A DNA stretch of 43,196 nucleotides from Edaphovirga cremea (GTDB lineage: Bacteria > Pseudomonadota > Gammaproteobacteria > Enterobacterales > Enterobacteriaceae). The stretch covers positions 1 to 43,196 of the forward strand of contig NZ_QOVA01000028.1 of the NCBI RefSeq assembly GCF_003332275.1, given 5' to 3'. The position numbers and the translations under genes were made by a program. The notes beneath the pieces were generated by a model. The model was not told where the DNA came from. It saw only the letters and a list, made by a program, of their open reading frames with translations, and made no database searches. This document shows positions 24,986 through 34,136 of the stretch, piece after piece (the first letter of the stretch is position 1; the number at the start of each line of letters is the position of its first letter).

Positions 24986-25945
24986 TCAGTTAACCGTCAT
25001 ACGCAGACATAAATTCTCTGGGTACGGGGAAAAGTAATTTTGCGTCAAAAGATATTGATCCGGGTATTCGGCAAGGTAATGCTTCAGCAGTGTCAGTGGG
25101 GCCAGAATCGGTAATAGCCCATCACGGTAGTGTAGAATCACATCGCGTAGCTCGCCGCGCTGGCGGGAAGTCAGTTGATTACGGAAATACCCCTGAATGT
25201 GCATCAGCACATTGGTGTGATTTTTCCGAGAAGCAAGTTTTTTCAGGAGTGCCATCAGTTTCTCACGGTACACAATGAAGAAGGCGTCCAGATCGTCCCA
25301 TTCGTGCAGCGAGGCGACGAATGGCCCAATCTCACGGTAACCTGCCTGGTGGTGTGCTAACAGCTGGAGTTTGTAGCGGCTGTGAAAATCGAGCAGCGCG
25401 CGGCGTGTCAGGCCGTTAGCCCGCAGGATATTAAGTTCATGCAGAGCAAAAACGCGCTCGACAAAGTTTTCCCTCAATATAGGATCGTGCAGGCGCCCAT
25501 CTTCTTCGACTGGTAACCACGGGTATTTCTCCAGTAACACACCGGTAAATAGCCCGATCCCCTCTTTACGCCCGCGATTGCCCTTTTCATCGTACAACCG
25601 CACGCGTTCCATACCGCAGCTTGGCGATTTAGCGCAGACGATAAAACCCGAAAGGTTGCCCAGTTGCGGAAGATAAGATGCGGTAAACTCAGCCATTTTC
25701 TGCGTCACATCGTCGTGTGGTGCATGGCTAAAGCGCATGTTGATATCCCCTGTAGTCGCTTGCACCAGCCGCAGCGCCGGACGTGGAACGGGCAGGCCAA
25801 TCGCCATCTCCGGGCAGACGGGTTTGAAGGTGACCCACTGCGCCAGCCCATCCATCACAAAGCTCATCCGTTTATGGCCGCCGTCAAATCGCACGGCCGA
25901 GCCGGTTAAACATCCGCTGATCCCAATGGCGGGTTGAGTGTTCAT
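24986..25945 (-). CDS. DUF523-DUF1722 fusion (YbgA-like) protein
   Basis: A 319-residue protein. Residues 1-150 are DUF523: IGISGCLTGSAVRFDGGHKR, VCPEMAIGLPVPRP and CAKSPSCGMERVR, with conserved cysteines that may bind metal. Residues 190-310 are DUF1722 (YbgA): LLKKLASRKNHTNVLMHIQGYFR and LTLLKHYLAEYPDQYLLTQ. E. coli YbgA has only the second domain and lies next to the photolyase gene phr. No phr follows here. Related proteins have been linked to tRNA thiolation-type chemistry, but the function is not settled. It is the last gene of the minus-strand operon, 13 bases after the DUF3833 gene. Confidence 0.88.
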   Translation of the reverse strand: MNTQPAIGISGCLTGSAVRFDGGHKRMSFVMDGLAQWVTFKPVCPEMAIGLPVPRPALRLVQATTGDINMRFSHAPHDDVTQKMAEFTASYLPQLGNLSGFIVCAKSPSCGMERVRLYDEKGNRGRKEGIGLFTGVLLEKYPWLPVEEDGRLHDPILRENFVERVFALHELNILRANGLTRRALLDFHSRYKLQLLAHHQAGYREIGPFVASLHEWDDLDAFFIVYREKLMALLKKLASRKNHTNVLMHIQGYFRNQLTSRQRGELRDVILHYRDGLLPILAPLTLLKHYLAEYPDQYLLTQNYFSPYPENLCLRMTVN

Positions 25946-25958
25946 GGCGTTATCCTCT

Positions 25959-26489
25959 TTACTGCGCTTTACGGGTGAAGAACAGCGTGACCGTTCCGAC
26001 GGTCACCCCGAATTTCTTCATCTCGGTTTTATTAAAAAGATGTGTGCTGTCTTGCAGATACATCCAGTCATCAAAGTGCAGCAGCCAGGTACTGCCTTTG
26101 GCTGTCACATTCATGCTGTATCGCCAGTTAAAGGCGTTACCTGCCGCCTGCCCCGTCGCGACACCGTCGATGTCGCATGCGGTGCCTTCGTAGAGATCGG
26201 CGCTGACGCGTCGGATGTGCCACACCCGTTGCTGCTTCTCGCCATCGTCATAGGCAAAGCGTTCATTGAGCGTCAGGGTGTCGCCTTTGACGTCACCGGT
26301 AATCTCGACGTGGAAGCGACGCAGCTGTTTGCCGCTACGGTCCTGCACCATGCCCCACGCCTCGGTGTTGCCCTGGAAATAGCGGAAGATATCCAGCGGC
26401 GGCTGTTGATTCCGATATTCGCTTATCTCCGTGCTACAGCCTGCCAGCAGCATTATCAGCGCCAGGCCCAGTGCCAGGATGCGTTTCAT
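25959..26489 (-). CDS. DUF3833 lipoprotein
   Basis: A 176-residue protein with a lipoprotein signal (LIMLLAGC lipobox, lipidated Cys18), anchored to a membrane on the periplasmic side. The body, with PLDIFRYFQGNTEAWGMVQDRSG and DWMYLQDSTHLFNKTEMKKFG, fits DUF3833, a lipocalin-like family that travels with CFA-type methyltransferase clusters. Its ATG overlaps the preceding stop (ATGA at 26486-26489). A role in handling or trafficking modified lipids is inferred. Confidence 0.82.
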   Translation of the reverse strand: MKRILALGLALIMLLAGCSTEISEYRNQQPPLDIFRYFQGNTEAWGMVQDRSGKQLRRFHVEITGDVKGDTLTLNERFAYDDGEKQQRVWHIRRVSADLYEGTACDIDGVATGQAAGNAFNWRYSMNVTAKGSTWLLHFDDWMYLQDSTHLFNKTEMKKFGVTVGTVTLFFTRKAQ

Positions 26490-27013
26490 TTGTCACCTCC
26501 GATCAACTGCTGACGCAGTTCAGGATATTGGGTGCGGGGATCGAGCCAAATCGCCAGAAAGCGTTTGCTGAATGCTTCAGACTGGTGCGAGCCCAAGGGG
26601 GTAAAGCCTTTTTGCGCCGCCGACGCGCGATACCAGAACTGGCCTTGCTGGCCGTTAAGTACAAAGGCCAACTGCACGCCCGGTGTGACGTCGGGCCAGA
26701 GTGATTGCAGCATGCTCAGCCAGGCGTCACTCTGCGGTTCCTGCTCCAGAACACCCTGTGCCTGCCACTGCTCGCGGGTGGCATCGACCAGTTCCTCATG
26801 GTCGATATCGCGTTGGTAAGTAATAATCAGCGCCTGGTCCTGCGCCGGTCCGTGGTATCGCCCATCTGGCGTGCGAAGCTGGGAGGTATAGACGGTAAAC
26901 GGCCCCCAGGTGAGGGTCGCATCGCCCACTTTGCGCCAGGTTAACCAGTCGGCGGCATGGCTGTATGGGGTGATGACTGCCAGCCACAGCAGCATCAGTA
27001 GCGCGGTTCTCAT
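26486..27013 (-). CDS. Periplasmic chalcone-isomerase-like protein
   Basis: A 175-residue protein starting MRTALLMLLWLAVITPYSHA, a signal peptide cleaved near residue 21. The rest (KVGDATLTWGPFTVYTSQLRTPDG ... YQRDIDHEELVDATREQW) fits the chalcone isomerase-like superfamily, which in bacteria often binds fatty-acid-like ligands. The start at 27013 overlaps the DUF2878 stop (ATGA), which decides it over an ATG 17 codons upstream. Confidence 0.78.
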   Translation of the reverse strand: MRTALLMLLWLAVITPYSHAADWLTWRKVGDATLTWGPFTVYTSQLRTPDGRYHGPAQDQALIITYQRDIDHEELVDATREQWQAQGVLEQEPQSDAWLSMLQSLWPDVTPGVQLAFVLNGQQGQFWYRASAAQKGFTPLGSHQSEAFSKRFLAIWLDPRTQYPELRQQLIGGDK

Positions 27014-27495
27014 TGTCGTTTCCCCATCAAAATATGGAAAAATAGCATCAGTACCAACCAGCACGGCACCATCCAGCTGACGACGATAAAGGTCGGTTGC
27101 AGAAAGGTGATTGCGCCCAGACGCTCACCTAACACATACGCGACCGGGCCACCGCAGGTTGCCAGCAGCGCGAGGATCCACCCCGGCAGCGTTGAGGTGC
27201 AGGTTAGCGCGGTCCAGGCGGTGGCAAACATCAGCCACAGCGCCACCATCCACAGCGGTAACAAGGTGCCGCCGGTAAAATCAATAAGCTTCGTCAGTGC
27301 CCAGAAGGCATCCAGCCCACAGCCTGCGGCAGCCAGCAGCAGGGCATAAACCCGGTGTGCAGGCGACAGCATGAGGCATGCCAGGATCGCGAGACCGAGC
27401 CACAAAAACAGGCCACGCTCGCGAAACAGCACCACCAGCGCCCAGTAGAAATCGAACGCCACTGCCATCAAAAAAACCTGCACATAGTGTTTCAT
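27010..27495 (-). CDS. DUF2878 membrane protein
   Basis: A 161-residue polytopic inner-membrane protein with about five hydrophobic segments (FLMAVAFDFYWALVVLF, FLWLGLAILACLML, WMVALWLMFATAWTAL, ILALLATCGGPVAYVLG, FIVVSWMVPCWLVLMLFFHI). Sequence and neighbours fit DUF2878, which occurs with CFA/DUF1365 clusters. Function is unknown. It is joined by ATGA overlaps to both neighbouring genes. Confidence 0.8.
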   Translation of the reverse strand: MKHYVQVFLMAVAFDFYWALVVLFRERGLFLWLGLAILACLMLSPAHRVYALLLAAAGCGLDAFWALTKLIDFTGGTLLPLWMVALWLMFATAWTALTCTSTLPGWILALLATCGGPVAYVLGERLGAITFLQPTFIVVSWMVPCWLVLMLFFHILMGKRQ

Positions 27496-28712
27496 ACGCG
27501 CTCAGCCGTAAGCTGCACCACGCTTATGGTTCGGGCGTTAAACCCGGCTTCGCAGTAGCCAAAGTAGTAGAGCCACATGCGGCGGAAGCGGTCATCAAAG
27601 CCCAGCTGTTCAATCTCCTGCCAGGCGTTAACAAAACGTTGCCGCCAGTGCGCCAGCGTGCGGGCGTAATCGGGCCCCATGTCGAACAGATTACGAACCA
27701 CAAAATCGGTGTGGTGGGTCATCAGCTCGCTCATCGCGGTGATGCTCGGCAAAAAGCCACCGGGGAAGATATAGCGCTGGATAAAATCGACGCTTTTGCT
27801 GTAGTCCCGGTAGCGCTGATCCTGAATAGTAATGGCCTGAATCGCCATTCTGCCCCCTGGACGCAGCCGGGCCTGACAGGTACGGAAGAACGTGGGCAGG
27901 TAGCGTTGCCCCACCGCTTCTATCATCTCGACCGACACCAGCTTGTCGAACTCTCCGGTCAGATCGCGGTAGTCGCACAGCAGCACCTGCACCCGATCCT
28001 GTAACCCCGCGCGGGCAATCCGAGCTGTCGCCCAGTTGTACTGCTCCTGCGACAGCGTGGTGGTGGTGACGCGACAGCCGTAGTGACGCGAGGCATATTC
28101 CGCCATCGCGCCCCATCCGGTACCGATTTCCAGTAGGTGGTCGCTTGGCGTCAGCGCCAACTGTTCGCACAGGCGCGCCATTTTTGCCTGCTGAGCCTGG
28201 TTCAGCGACTGCTCGTCGGCGGTAAACAGCGCGCTGGAGTAAAGCAGATCTTCATCGAGAAAGTGCGAGTAAAACGCGTTGCCGAGGTCGTAATGCGCGG
28301 CGATATTTACCCGCGCCTGGTCACGGGAGTTGCGCCGCGTCCAGTGACGCAGCCGCTCGACGGGTTTGCCCAGCAGGCGGAAGCCGCTTTCCAGTCGCCC
28401 CAGCACCCGGCCATTCAGTGCCAGGAGCTGCAACAGCGCGGTGAGTTGATGGGTCTCCCACTCGCCGTCGATCCAAGCTTCTGCCGCGGCGAGACTCCCG
28501 CCGGTCAGCACGCGCCAGTAAACGCCCGGCGTCAGGATGTGTACCTCGGCACGCAGCGCGGTGGACGCATCGCCAAAATGCGTCGCCTGCGCCCCTTCAT
28601 AGACGGTGAGCGAGCCGTAGCGAATACCGCTCAGCAGGCGGAACAGCAGCCAGCGTGCGACACGGACGTTGCGCGGGATATCGCGTTCAAGCGCAAAGAC
28701 GGGATCGGTCAT
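27492..28712 (-). CDS. Cyclopropane-fatty-acyl-phospholipid synthase-like methyltransferase
   Basis: A 406-residue SAM-dependent enzyme of the CFA/mycolic-acid methyltransferase family. The SAM motif is [10 protein letters not shown] (194-203), the active-site Glu segment is [15 protein letters not shown], and the C-terminal YFGYCEAGF (about 383-391) carries the conserved catalytic Cys. The N-terminal lipid-binding domain is present. It methylates double bonds of membrane phospholipid acyl chains. Within this operon (FAD oxidoreductase, DUF1365, SDR) it resembles UfaM/CfaA-type enzymes that make methyl-branched or furan fatty acids rather than the housekeeping Cfa. Confidence 0.88.
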   Translation of the reverse strand: MTDPVFALERDIPRNVRVARWLLFRLLSGIRYGSLTVYEGAQATHFGDASTALRAEVHILTPGVYWRVLTGGSLAAAEAWIDGEWETHQLTALLQLLALNGRVLGRLESGFRLLGKPVERLRHWTRRNSRDQARVNIAAHYDLGNAFYSHFLDEDLLYSSALFTADEQSLNQAQQAKMARLCEQLALTPSDHLLEIGTGWGAMAEYASRHYGCRVTTTTLSQEQYNWATARIARAGLQDRVQVLLCDYRDLTGEFDKLVSVEMIEAVGQRYLPTFFRTCQARLRPGGRMAIQAITIQDQRYRDYSKSVDFIQRYIFPGGFLPSITAMSELMTHHTDFVVRNLFDMGPDYARTLAHWRQRFVNAWQEIEQLGFDDRFRRMWLYYFGYCEAGFNARTISVVQLTAERV

Positions 28713-29431
28713 GAGCGTTCACTCCTGCTAACGGGGTGGTTATGAATGGGCACGCGCTTAAGCCACAGCCGCAGCGCCTGCCAGTAAATAGCGAACAGGG
28801 TTTTCAGCGTCATCAGCGGCAGACGCCGCAGCAGTGACGTCAGATTTTTGCGCGTCAGCGGCTCGCGGTTCAGCACCAGCGTGGCATCGAACACTTTCGA
28901 CGCCTGATGGTTTTCGATATGCATATGCAGCGTTTTGCCGGGGCTGTTGAAACGCCAGTGATACACCATGTCCATCGGGTTAAAGGGCGAAACGTGGAAC
29001 GCTTTTTCCTGCGGGCGCGGTGCCTGGCCATCGACGGCATAGTAATGGCGCTCGTTCCACGGGGTATTTCGCACCTCGGCCAGCACCCAGCGCAGGGTGT
29101 TTGTGCGGTCATAGCAGTAGTAAAAATTGACCGGATTAAAGTGGAAGCCAAAATAACGCAGTTGGGTCAGGAGCATCACCTGCCCCTCAGGGCGCTCGCC
29201 GGTCAGCGATTGCAGCCGGTTGAGGACGTTCGCTTTCAGCGGCGCGCCCAGCGGATAATCCACATCGTGGAAGGCGGCGGCGGCGAAGCGGTTGCGACGG
29301 ATGCCCACGGACGGCAGCGCGTCCAGCTCATCAAGGTCGAGCCAGGCCATAAACAGGTTGTAGCGAAACTGGTGCGTTGTAGGCTGGAGGCGACGATGGC
29401 GTAACACGCCCTGATACAGGCAGCTGTTCAT
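28709..29431 (-). CDS. DUF1365 family protein
   Basis: A 240-residue protein starting [20 protein letters not shown]. Family segments [17 protein letters not shown] and [18 protein letters not shown] are intact. DUF1365 genes nearly always sit next to an FAD amine-oxidase-like gene and a CFA-type methyltransferase gene, as here, and act with them in fatty-acid modification; the reaction is not defined. ATG 29431 lies one base past the FAD gene stop; longer starts would run deep into that gene. The stop overlaps the methyltransferase start (ATGA). Confidence 0.86.
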   Translation of the reverse strand: MNSCLYQGVLRHRRLQPTTHQFRYNLFMAWLDLDELDALPSVGIRRNRFAAAAFHDVDYPLGAPLKANVLNRLQSLTGERPEGQVMLLTQLRYFGFHFNPVNFYYCYDRTNTLRWVLAEVRNTPWNERHYYAVDGQAPRPQEKAFHVSPFNPMDMVYHWRFNSPGKTLHMHIENHQASKVFDATLVLNREPLTRKNLTSLLRRLPLMTLKTLFAIYWQALRLWLKRVPIHNHPVSRSERS

Positions 29432-29432
29432 C

Positions 29433-30692
29433 TTATTTGCCCTCTCCGGTGGCAATCCCCTGTACCACATCCAGTGCGCTGCGTACCCCATCCTCATGAA
29501 AACCGTTGTACCAGTAAGCGCCGCAGTACCAGCTTCGCTGATGGCCGTTAATCTCATGCCGACGGGCCTGCGCGCGCCAGCTTTTGGGGTTAAAGAGCGG
29601 ATGTTGATACACGAAGCGCTTCCAGACGTAGCGCGCGTCGACTGGCGTTTCCGGGTTCAGCGTGACGCAGAACAACGGGCTTCCCTCGGGCAGCCCTTGC
29701 AAAATATTCATGTTGTAGGTGACGCAGGCGCTGGCCTGGTCCCGGTCGCTCAGGCGATAGTTCCAGCTGGCCCAGGCGCGCTGGCGTACCGGGAGCCAGC
29801 GGGGATCGCTGTGTAAAACCACCTCGTTACTCTGCCAGCCAATATCACCGAGCACCTCCGTTTCTGCCTGCGTGGGGTCAGCCAGCATCGCTAACGCCTG
29901 CGCGGAGTGGCAGGCGAAGATAACCTGGTCGAAGGTATGATTCGCGTTTTCAAGCTCGATTTTTACCCCGCCGTCGAAGCGAATCACCTGCTGCACGGGT
30001 GCGTTGAGATGCAGGCTCAGGCGATCGCCCAGTTTTGCCAGCATCGCGCGGATATACTCCCGCGAACCGCCGGGCACCACATACCACTGTGGGCGATGGG
30101 TGATATCCAGCAGGCCGTGATGCTCAAAGAAGCGCAAAAACAGCGGCAGCGGAAAACGGCGCATCTCCTGGAGCGACGATGACCAGATAGCGGCCCCCAT
30201 CGGCAGAATGTAATGGCGTGCGAAAAAGGGGCTGAAACGGTGCTGCTTGAGGAAGGTTTGCAGCGTGTCGCTCTCGTCTGCGTCGTTCAGCGCCTGTTTT
30301 GCCAGGCGGTTGAAGCGGACGACCTCCTTCAACAGCCCCCAGAATGCAGGGTTCACCAAGTTACGACGCTGCGCGAACAGCGAAGTCAGGGTGTGTCCGT
30401 TGTATTCGAAGCCGCTTTGCGGGTTATGCACCGAGAAGCTCATCTGCGTTTTTTGCCCGCTGATGCCTAGTTCGCTCAGTAGCCCCATAAAGCGCGGATA
30501 GGTGCGGTCGTTATAAACGATAAACCCGGTATCAATGGCATAATGGGTCCCCTGAGGGGTGATGACATCCACCGTGGCGGTATGCCCGCCCGCCGTGGGT
30601 TCTGCTTCGAAAAGCGTCACCTGATGATGCCCTGCCAGCCGCCAGGCGCAGGTCAGCCCGGCGATGCCGCTACCGATAATGGCTACCTTCAT
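29433..30692 (-). CDS. FAD-dependent amine-oxidase-like oxidoreductase
   Basis: A 419-residue flavoprotein (COG2907 type). The FAD site is [16 protein letters not shown] (4-19), followed by [16 protein letters not shown]. The C-terminal FAD segment is [23 protein letters not shown]. Relatives in CFA/DUF1365 clusters, such as UfaD/UfaO-like proteins, act on methylated acyl chains. It starts at a one-base overlap (TGATG) with the SDR gene. Confidence 0.86.
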   Translation of the reverse strand: MKVAIIGSGIAGLTCAWRLAGHHQVTLFEAEPTAGGHTATVDVITPQGTHYAIDTGFIVYNDRTYPRFMGLLSELGISGQKTQMSFSVHNPQSGFEYNGHTLTSLFAQRRNLVNPAFWGLLKEVVRFNRLAKQALNDADESDTLQTFLKQHRFSPFFARHYILPMGAAIWSSSLQEMRRFPLPLFLRFFEHHGLLDITHRPQWYVVPGGSREYIRAMLAKLGDRLSLHLNAPVQQVIRFDGGVKIELENANHTFDQVIFACHSAQALAMLADPTQAETEVLGDIGWQSNEVVLHSDPRWLPVRQRAWASWNYRLSDRDQASACVTYNMNILQGLPEGSPLFCVTLNPETPVDARYVWKRFVYQHPLFNPKSWRAQARRHEINGHQRSWYCGAYWYNGFHEDGVRSALDVVQGIATGEGK

Positions 30693-31408
30693 CAGCGCAC
30701 CATCCTGCGCAGCAACGCGCGTTGTAAAAATGCCGGAAGCCCCGCCAGCAGGCGTAGGATAAGACTAAATCCTGTCGGGAAGGCGATATGGTTTTTCCCT
30801 TTCGCCAGACCGCGACGGATAGCGGTCACGGCCTGTTCCACGCTTACCTGACCAGGCATCGCAAAATCGTTTTTGCGGGTCAGCGGCGTATCGACAAAGC
30901 CCGGCGATACCACTGTGACGGCAATGCCTTTCGGTTCCCAGTCCAGACGCAGGCTGTTGGCAAACCAGGTCAGTGCGGCTTTAGACGCGCCATACGCCTC
31001 CGCCCGCGAGAAGTGCAGCCAGTGCGCCATCGAACTGACCAGCACCACGCGGTTGCCCGACACCAGCTGTGGCCCAAGGACGGCAAGGCAGTTCACCGGC
31101 CCGAGGAAATTAGTGGTCATCACCCGCTCCACCAGCGCGGCATCGACCACGCCGTTATCCAGATATTCGCAGGTGCCCGCACAGAGGATAACCAGGCTGG
31201 GGGAACAGTCTGCCAGCGCCTGGCGACAGGCGTTCCTGTCTGTCATATCGAACAGGCGAATCGAGATATTTGGGCTGTACTGATGCAGGGCTTCAAGCCG
31301 GGCCGGGTCTCGCCCACAGGCGATAACGTGGTAGCCGTCATCGGCCCAGGATTTGGCGAGCCCGGCCCCAATGCCGGAGCTTGCACCGGTGATGAGGACA
31401 GTCATCAT
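30692..31408 (-). CDS. Short-chain dehydrogenase in lipid-modification operon
   Basis: A 238-residue SDR. The cofactor loop is TGASSGIG (7-14). The catalytic part shows LVSSMAHWLHFSRAEAYGASKAALTWFA, with Ser and YGASK. The start MMTVLITG at 31408 overlaps the NTF2-like stop (ATGA); a start three bases later is also possible. SDRs of this kind are standard members of the CFA/DUF1365 cluster. Substrate unknown. Confidence 0.86.
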   Translation of the reverse strand: MMTVLITGASSGIGAGLAKSWADDGYHVIACGRDPARLEALHQYSPNISIRLFDMTDRNACRQALADCSPSLVILCAGTCEYLDNGVVDAALVERVMTTNFLGPVNCLAVLGPQLVSGNRVVLVSSMAHWLHFSRAEAYGASKAALTWFANSLRLDWEPKGIAVTVVSPGFVDTPLTRKNDFAMPGQVSVEQAVTAIRRGLAKGKNHIAFPTGFSLILRLLAGLPAFLQRALLRRMVR

Positions 31409-31839
31409 GAGCGCACTCTCCTTTTGACACTGCGAACCGCCCAGCCCAACAGCGGCAGATGTTCGTAGATCATCTCGCCAGCATCGTAGTAGTCGCGCTG
31501 GAGAACGACCCGGTCGTTCTCTACTTCCACCATTGAGCACCCTGGGAGGGTGAGCGTTTCACCTCCGGCAATGCGTGGGTGCGACCAGTTCATGGTCCAG
31601 GTCAGGGCAAAACGATGGCCGTCGCAAACCGGAGCATCAATGATAAAGCGGCAGTGCTCGACGTTGGCCAGCAGATGGGAGAAGTAGCGCTGGATGGCAA
31701 ACAACCCGCGATATTCGCCAAACGGATCGATAAGCGAGGCTTGAGCGTCATAAAGCGCCGCCAGCGCCGCAGGCGGTTGGTTATCCAGCCCGGCGTAGTA
31801 ATCCATAAAGCGATTGATAACGGATGGCATTGCACTCAT
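31405..31839 (-). CDS. NTF2-like (SnoaL-type) protein
   Basis: A 144-residue protein starting MSAMPSVINRFMDYYAGLDN. The cone-like fold is suggested by the N-terminal helix, LYDAQASLIDPFGEYRGLFAIQRYF and the C-terminal strands VVLQRDYYDAGEMIYEHLPLLG. NTF2-like proteins bind small hydrophobic molecules or isomerise them. First gene of the operon. ATG 31839 has AGGGTGAG upstream; an ATG eight codons earlier lacks one. Confidence 0.82.
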   Translation of the reverse strand: MSAMPSVINRFMDYYAGLDNQPPAALAALYDAQASLIDPFGEYRGLFAIQRYFSHLLANVEHCRFIIDAPVCDGHRFALTWTMNWSHPRIAGGETLTLPGCSMVEVENDRVVLQRDYYDAGEMIYEHLPLLGWAVRSVKRRVRS

Positions 31840-31875
31840 GACTCTCACCCTGACCGTGAACAATGTGAAGTTATC

Positions 31876-31893
31876 GTATAATTAAACTTATAC
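31876..31893. promoter_or_regulatory. Candidate operator of the lipid-modification operon
   Basis: GTATAA-TTAAAC-TTATAC is a perfect 6-bp inverted repeat with a 6-base spacer, 37 bases upstream of the first operon gene. It lies in an AT-rich promoter-like stretch (with TATAAG, TATACG and TTGGAC on the minus strand). The MerR/MlrA-type regulator encoded just upstream is the likely ligand; MerR proteins bind such dyads. Confidence 0.5.
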
Positions 31894-32050
31894 AATAATG
31901 ATAATTTGTCCAAGTTTTAGGTGGTCTGTTTTTTATTTCCAAATACTTTCAGTAAGATATAAATTCTGTTTTTGTGCGTTTTTTTACACGCACGCAACCA
32001 CAGCCTGTCCGGCTGTGTCATCGAGAGCGTGGTCGAGGGGAAGAACGGAA

Positions 32051-32779
32051 CTATAGCGAGATAACGTCGAGGGAAGTGATCTGCTGTTGCCAGAGATCAA
32101 TCTGCCTTTTACGGGCAACGGTGAGTTTGCCGGTACTGACTAGCAGCCATTTGCGTTCCGGGAAAATTTCCGGCGCAAGCGTGGCAGGTGGGATCGGCAG
32201 CACATCGATGCGATGCCCCTGACCGGTGCGTTTGAGCGCTTCGAGCCAGATCTCACAGGGGTCGGTCAGGCGCCAGCCTGTAATCAGGTAATTATCGCCT
32301 GGCGCTTTTTTATCGCCTTCGAGACAAAATGAGGTGTAGGAGATAATGATGCCGTCGAGGATTTCGCGCAGGGTCATCATCGCCGGAATGTTGGCAGAGA
32401 GTTGACTGCGCAGCGGACGCAACACTTCCGTGACCAGTTCCGGGCGCGGATATTCGCGGCCTGAATCATAAATCAGCTGGCGCAGGGATTCGATTTTTCC
32501 CTCTTTCAGCCGTTGCAGCATGCTCTCCTGCAAGGTGAGCCAGTTGTTGGTCCGGCGCGCGCCAAGACGAGCCAACAGCGGTTTCACCTGGCTGACGGGA
32601 ACACCCTTCCTCACCCAGTCGAGGATTTTGAGCGCCTGTTGGACATCGTCATCACTGTACAGGCGATGCCCACCATCGGTGCGCAGCGGTTTCAACAGGC
32701 CGTAACGACGCTGCCAGGCCCGAAGAGTGGTCGCATTAATCCCACAAAGCCGTGCAAATTCCCCGATGAAATAGGACAT
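32051..32779 (-). CDS. MerR-family regulator (MlrA/BluR/LitR-like)
   Basis: A 242-residue regulator. The N-terminal MerR domain reads YFIGEFARLCGINATTLRAWQRRYGLLKPLRTDGGHRLYSDDDV. The C-terminal half resembles the sensor region of MlrA/BluR/CarH/LitR, but I see no cobalamin-binding DxHxxG motif, so direct B12-light sensing is unlikely. In other bacteria such regulators stand next to CFA/DUF1365/SDR genes and respond to light or oxidative stress. ATG 32779 follows AGGTG; a GTG three codons earlier is less likely. Confidence 0.85.
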   Translation of the reverse strand: MSYFIGEFARLCGINATTLRAWQRRYGLLKPLRTDGGHRLYSDDDVQQALKILDWVRKGVPVSQVKPLLARLGARRTNNWLTLQESMLQRLKEGKIESLRQLIYDSGREYPRPELVTEVLRPLRSQLSANIPAMMTLREILDGIIISYTSFCLEGDKKAPGDNYLITGWRLTDPCEIWLEALKRTGQGHRIDVLPIPPATLAPEIFPERKWLLVSTGKLTVARKRQIDLWQQQITSLDVISL

Positions 32780-33080
32780 ACAGAACACCTGATAACAATG
32801 AATACTCTCAATATACTACGAATAATGATGATCTGAATGAAGTGCAGATGGCAAGCCGGAATATCACGATATTTCCAGACAGACAGGGCAATAAAACGTG
32901 AGCTGACGATCAGCGGCGGATTTGTTACAGATTGTCTTCAGTAAGATCGGTCATTTTCATGACGGTGTTATGGTCGAGATCGTTCAGCAGCAAGGCCATG
33001 GCTTGCCCGCTTCGTGGCAGAAGCGGACATTACTCAAATAACTCAGTCTTGTACAACGAAGATGATGTCATAGCTAAACA
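32780..33080. other. Intergenic stretch between merR-type and lysR-type genes
   Basis: About 300 bases without a gene, upstream of the MerR gene on the minus strand. It should hold the MerR promoter. A dispersed repeat copy lies at 33005-33036. No convincing reading frame is seen. Confidence 0.5.
33005..33036. repeat. Dispersed palindromic repeat, copy 2
   Basis: CCGCTTC-GTGGCA-GAAGCGG is a perfect 7-bp hairpin, followed by ACATTACTCA. It matches the copy at 23933-23964 in 28 of 32 positions. Confidence 0.6.
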
Positions 33081-33965
33081 TCAGATTTTTAATGTATCAA
33101 TGACTATTCTCAGGGCGGGAGAAACGTTGCGATGAGGATAATAAAGGAATGACCCCTCCATGCGCTGGCTGTAACGTTGCAAAACTCTGATAAGCGCTCC
33201 ACTCTCTAAATCATCAACAACAAGCTCTTCAGGAACATAAGCCAGACCCAAACCTAGCCGTGCAGCTTCTGCTTCCATATAGCTATCAGAAAATGCCCAC
33301 TGACCCTGCGGCCGGTGCGTTATTTTTTTCTCGTCATGATTGAGTTCCCACTGGTACAGACTTCCGTCGGCAAACTGATAGGCAATACAAGGATGTACCG
33401 CTAAATCAGTCGGAGTTTGTGGAAAGCCGTAGCGACGAAAATGTTCGGGTGTGGCAACAACGGCCATCTCCATGTCGGGCGTAATGCGTACCGCGATCAT
33501 GCCATTGCCAACTTCCGGCCCAAGGCGAACACCAGCATCGAATCTCTCCGCGATAATATCGACGAACCGGCTTTCACTGATCAGCTCTAGCCTGATATCA
33601 GGATATCGCTGTTTAAATACTGCAAGCTTTGGCAGAAGAAATTTATCAATAGCATGCTGGCTGGCATTAATGCGTACAGTGCCAGATGGGGTTTGACGAT
33701 AATGCGCCAGTGTGGAAAGCCCCATATCTAAAGCATCAAATCCGGACTCTGCCGTCTGATATAGCTGCTCACCTGCCTGTGTCAACGATAGCCTGCGCGT
33801 GGTACGGATCAGAAGCTGTACACCCAGCCTTTCCTCAAGTTCGCGAACAGAACGGCTGATCCCCGATTGTGCAAGCCCAAGCCGCTGTGCCGCTGCGGTG
33901 AAACTGCCTTCACGCACGACCTGCATAAACAGGTAGAGCTCATTATAGTTTTCCCGTTTCGCCAT
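33081..33965 (-). CDS. LysR-family transcriptional regulator
   Basis: A 294-residue LysR protein. The N-terminal winged helix is YNELYLFMQVVREGSFTAAAQRLGLAQSGISRSVRELEERLGVQLLIRTTRRLSLT. The C-terminal effector domain resembles the AaeR/DmlR-like group. ATG 33965 follows GAGGACACG; the frame extends 20 codons further upstream without a ribosome site. It is divergent from the hydrolase and exporter genes and probably controls them. Confidence 0.88.
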   Translation of the reverse strand: MAKRENYNELYLFMQVVREGSFTAAAQRLGLAQSGISRSVRELEERLGVQLLIRTTRRLSLTQAGEQLYQTAESGFDALDMGLSTLAHYRQTPSGTVRINASQHAIDKFLLPKLAVFKQRYPDIRLELISESRFVDIIAERFDAGVRLGPEVGNGMIAVRITPDMEMAVVATPEHFRRYGFPQTPTDLAVHPCIAYQFADGSLYQWELNHDEKKITHRPQGQWAFSDSYMEAEAARLGLGLAYVPEELVVDDLESGALIRVLQRYSQRMEGSFLYYPHRNVSPALRIVIDTLKI

Positions 33966-34032
33966 CAACGTGTCCTCAGGCATATCTATATATAACAATA
34001 TGATATTAATCTTAGCATTTTTCACCCTCTAA

Positions 34033-34051
34033 TCAGCAGTATTTCTGCTGA
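34033..34051. promoter_or_regulatory. Candidate LysR binding site
   Basis: TCAGCAG-TATTT-CTGCTGA is a perfect 7-bp inverted repeat in the divergent promoter region between the LysR gene and the hydrolase gene. Its dyad contains the T-N11-A pattern of LysR sites. Confidence 0.55.
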
Positions 34052-34136
34052 CTACAATGAGCGCATTGAAATAAAGCACAGCAGTGTTGTCCGTAAGAAA
34101 CCTGTAACTATCTCTTGTTTTTCAGAGGAATTTTTC

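Noticed and set aside
31999-32017. CACAGCC/GGCTGTG hairpin as terminator of the MerR gene
   Set aside because: The stem is real but no T-run follows on the minus strand, so termination there cannot be supported.
32051-32779. Light-sensing B12-dependent LitR/CarH regulator
   Set aside because: The DNA-binding part fits, but the cobalamin-binding DxHxxG motif is not visible, so the narrower claim was dropped.
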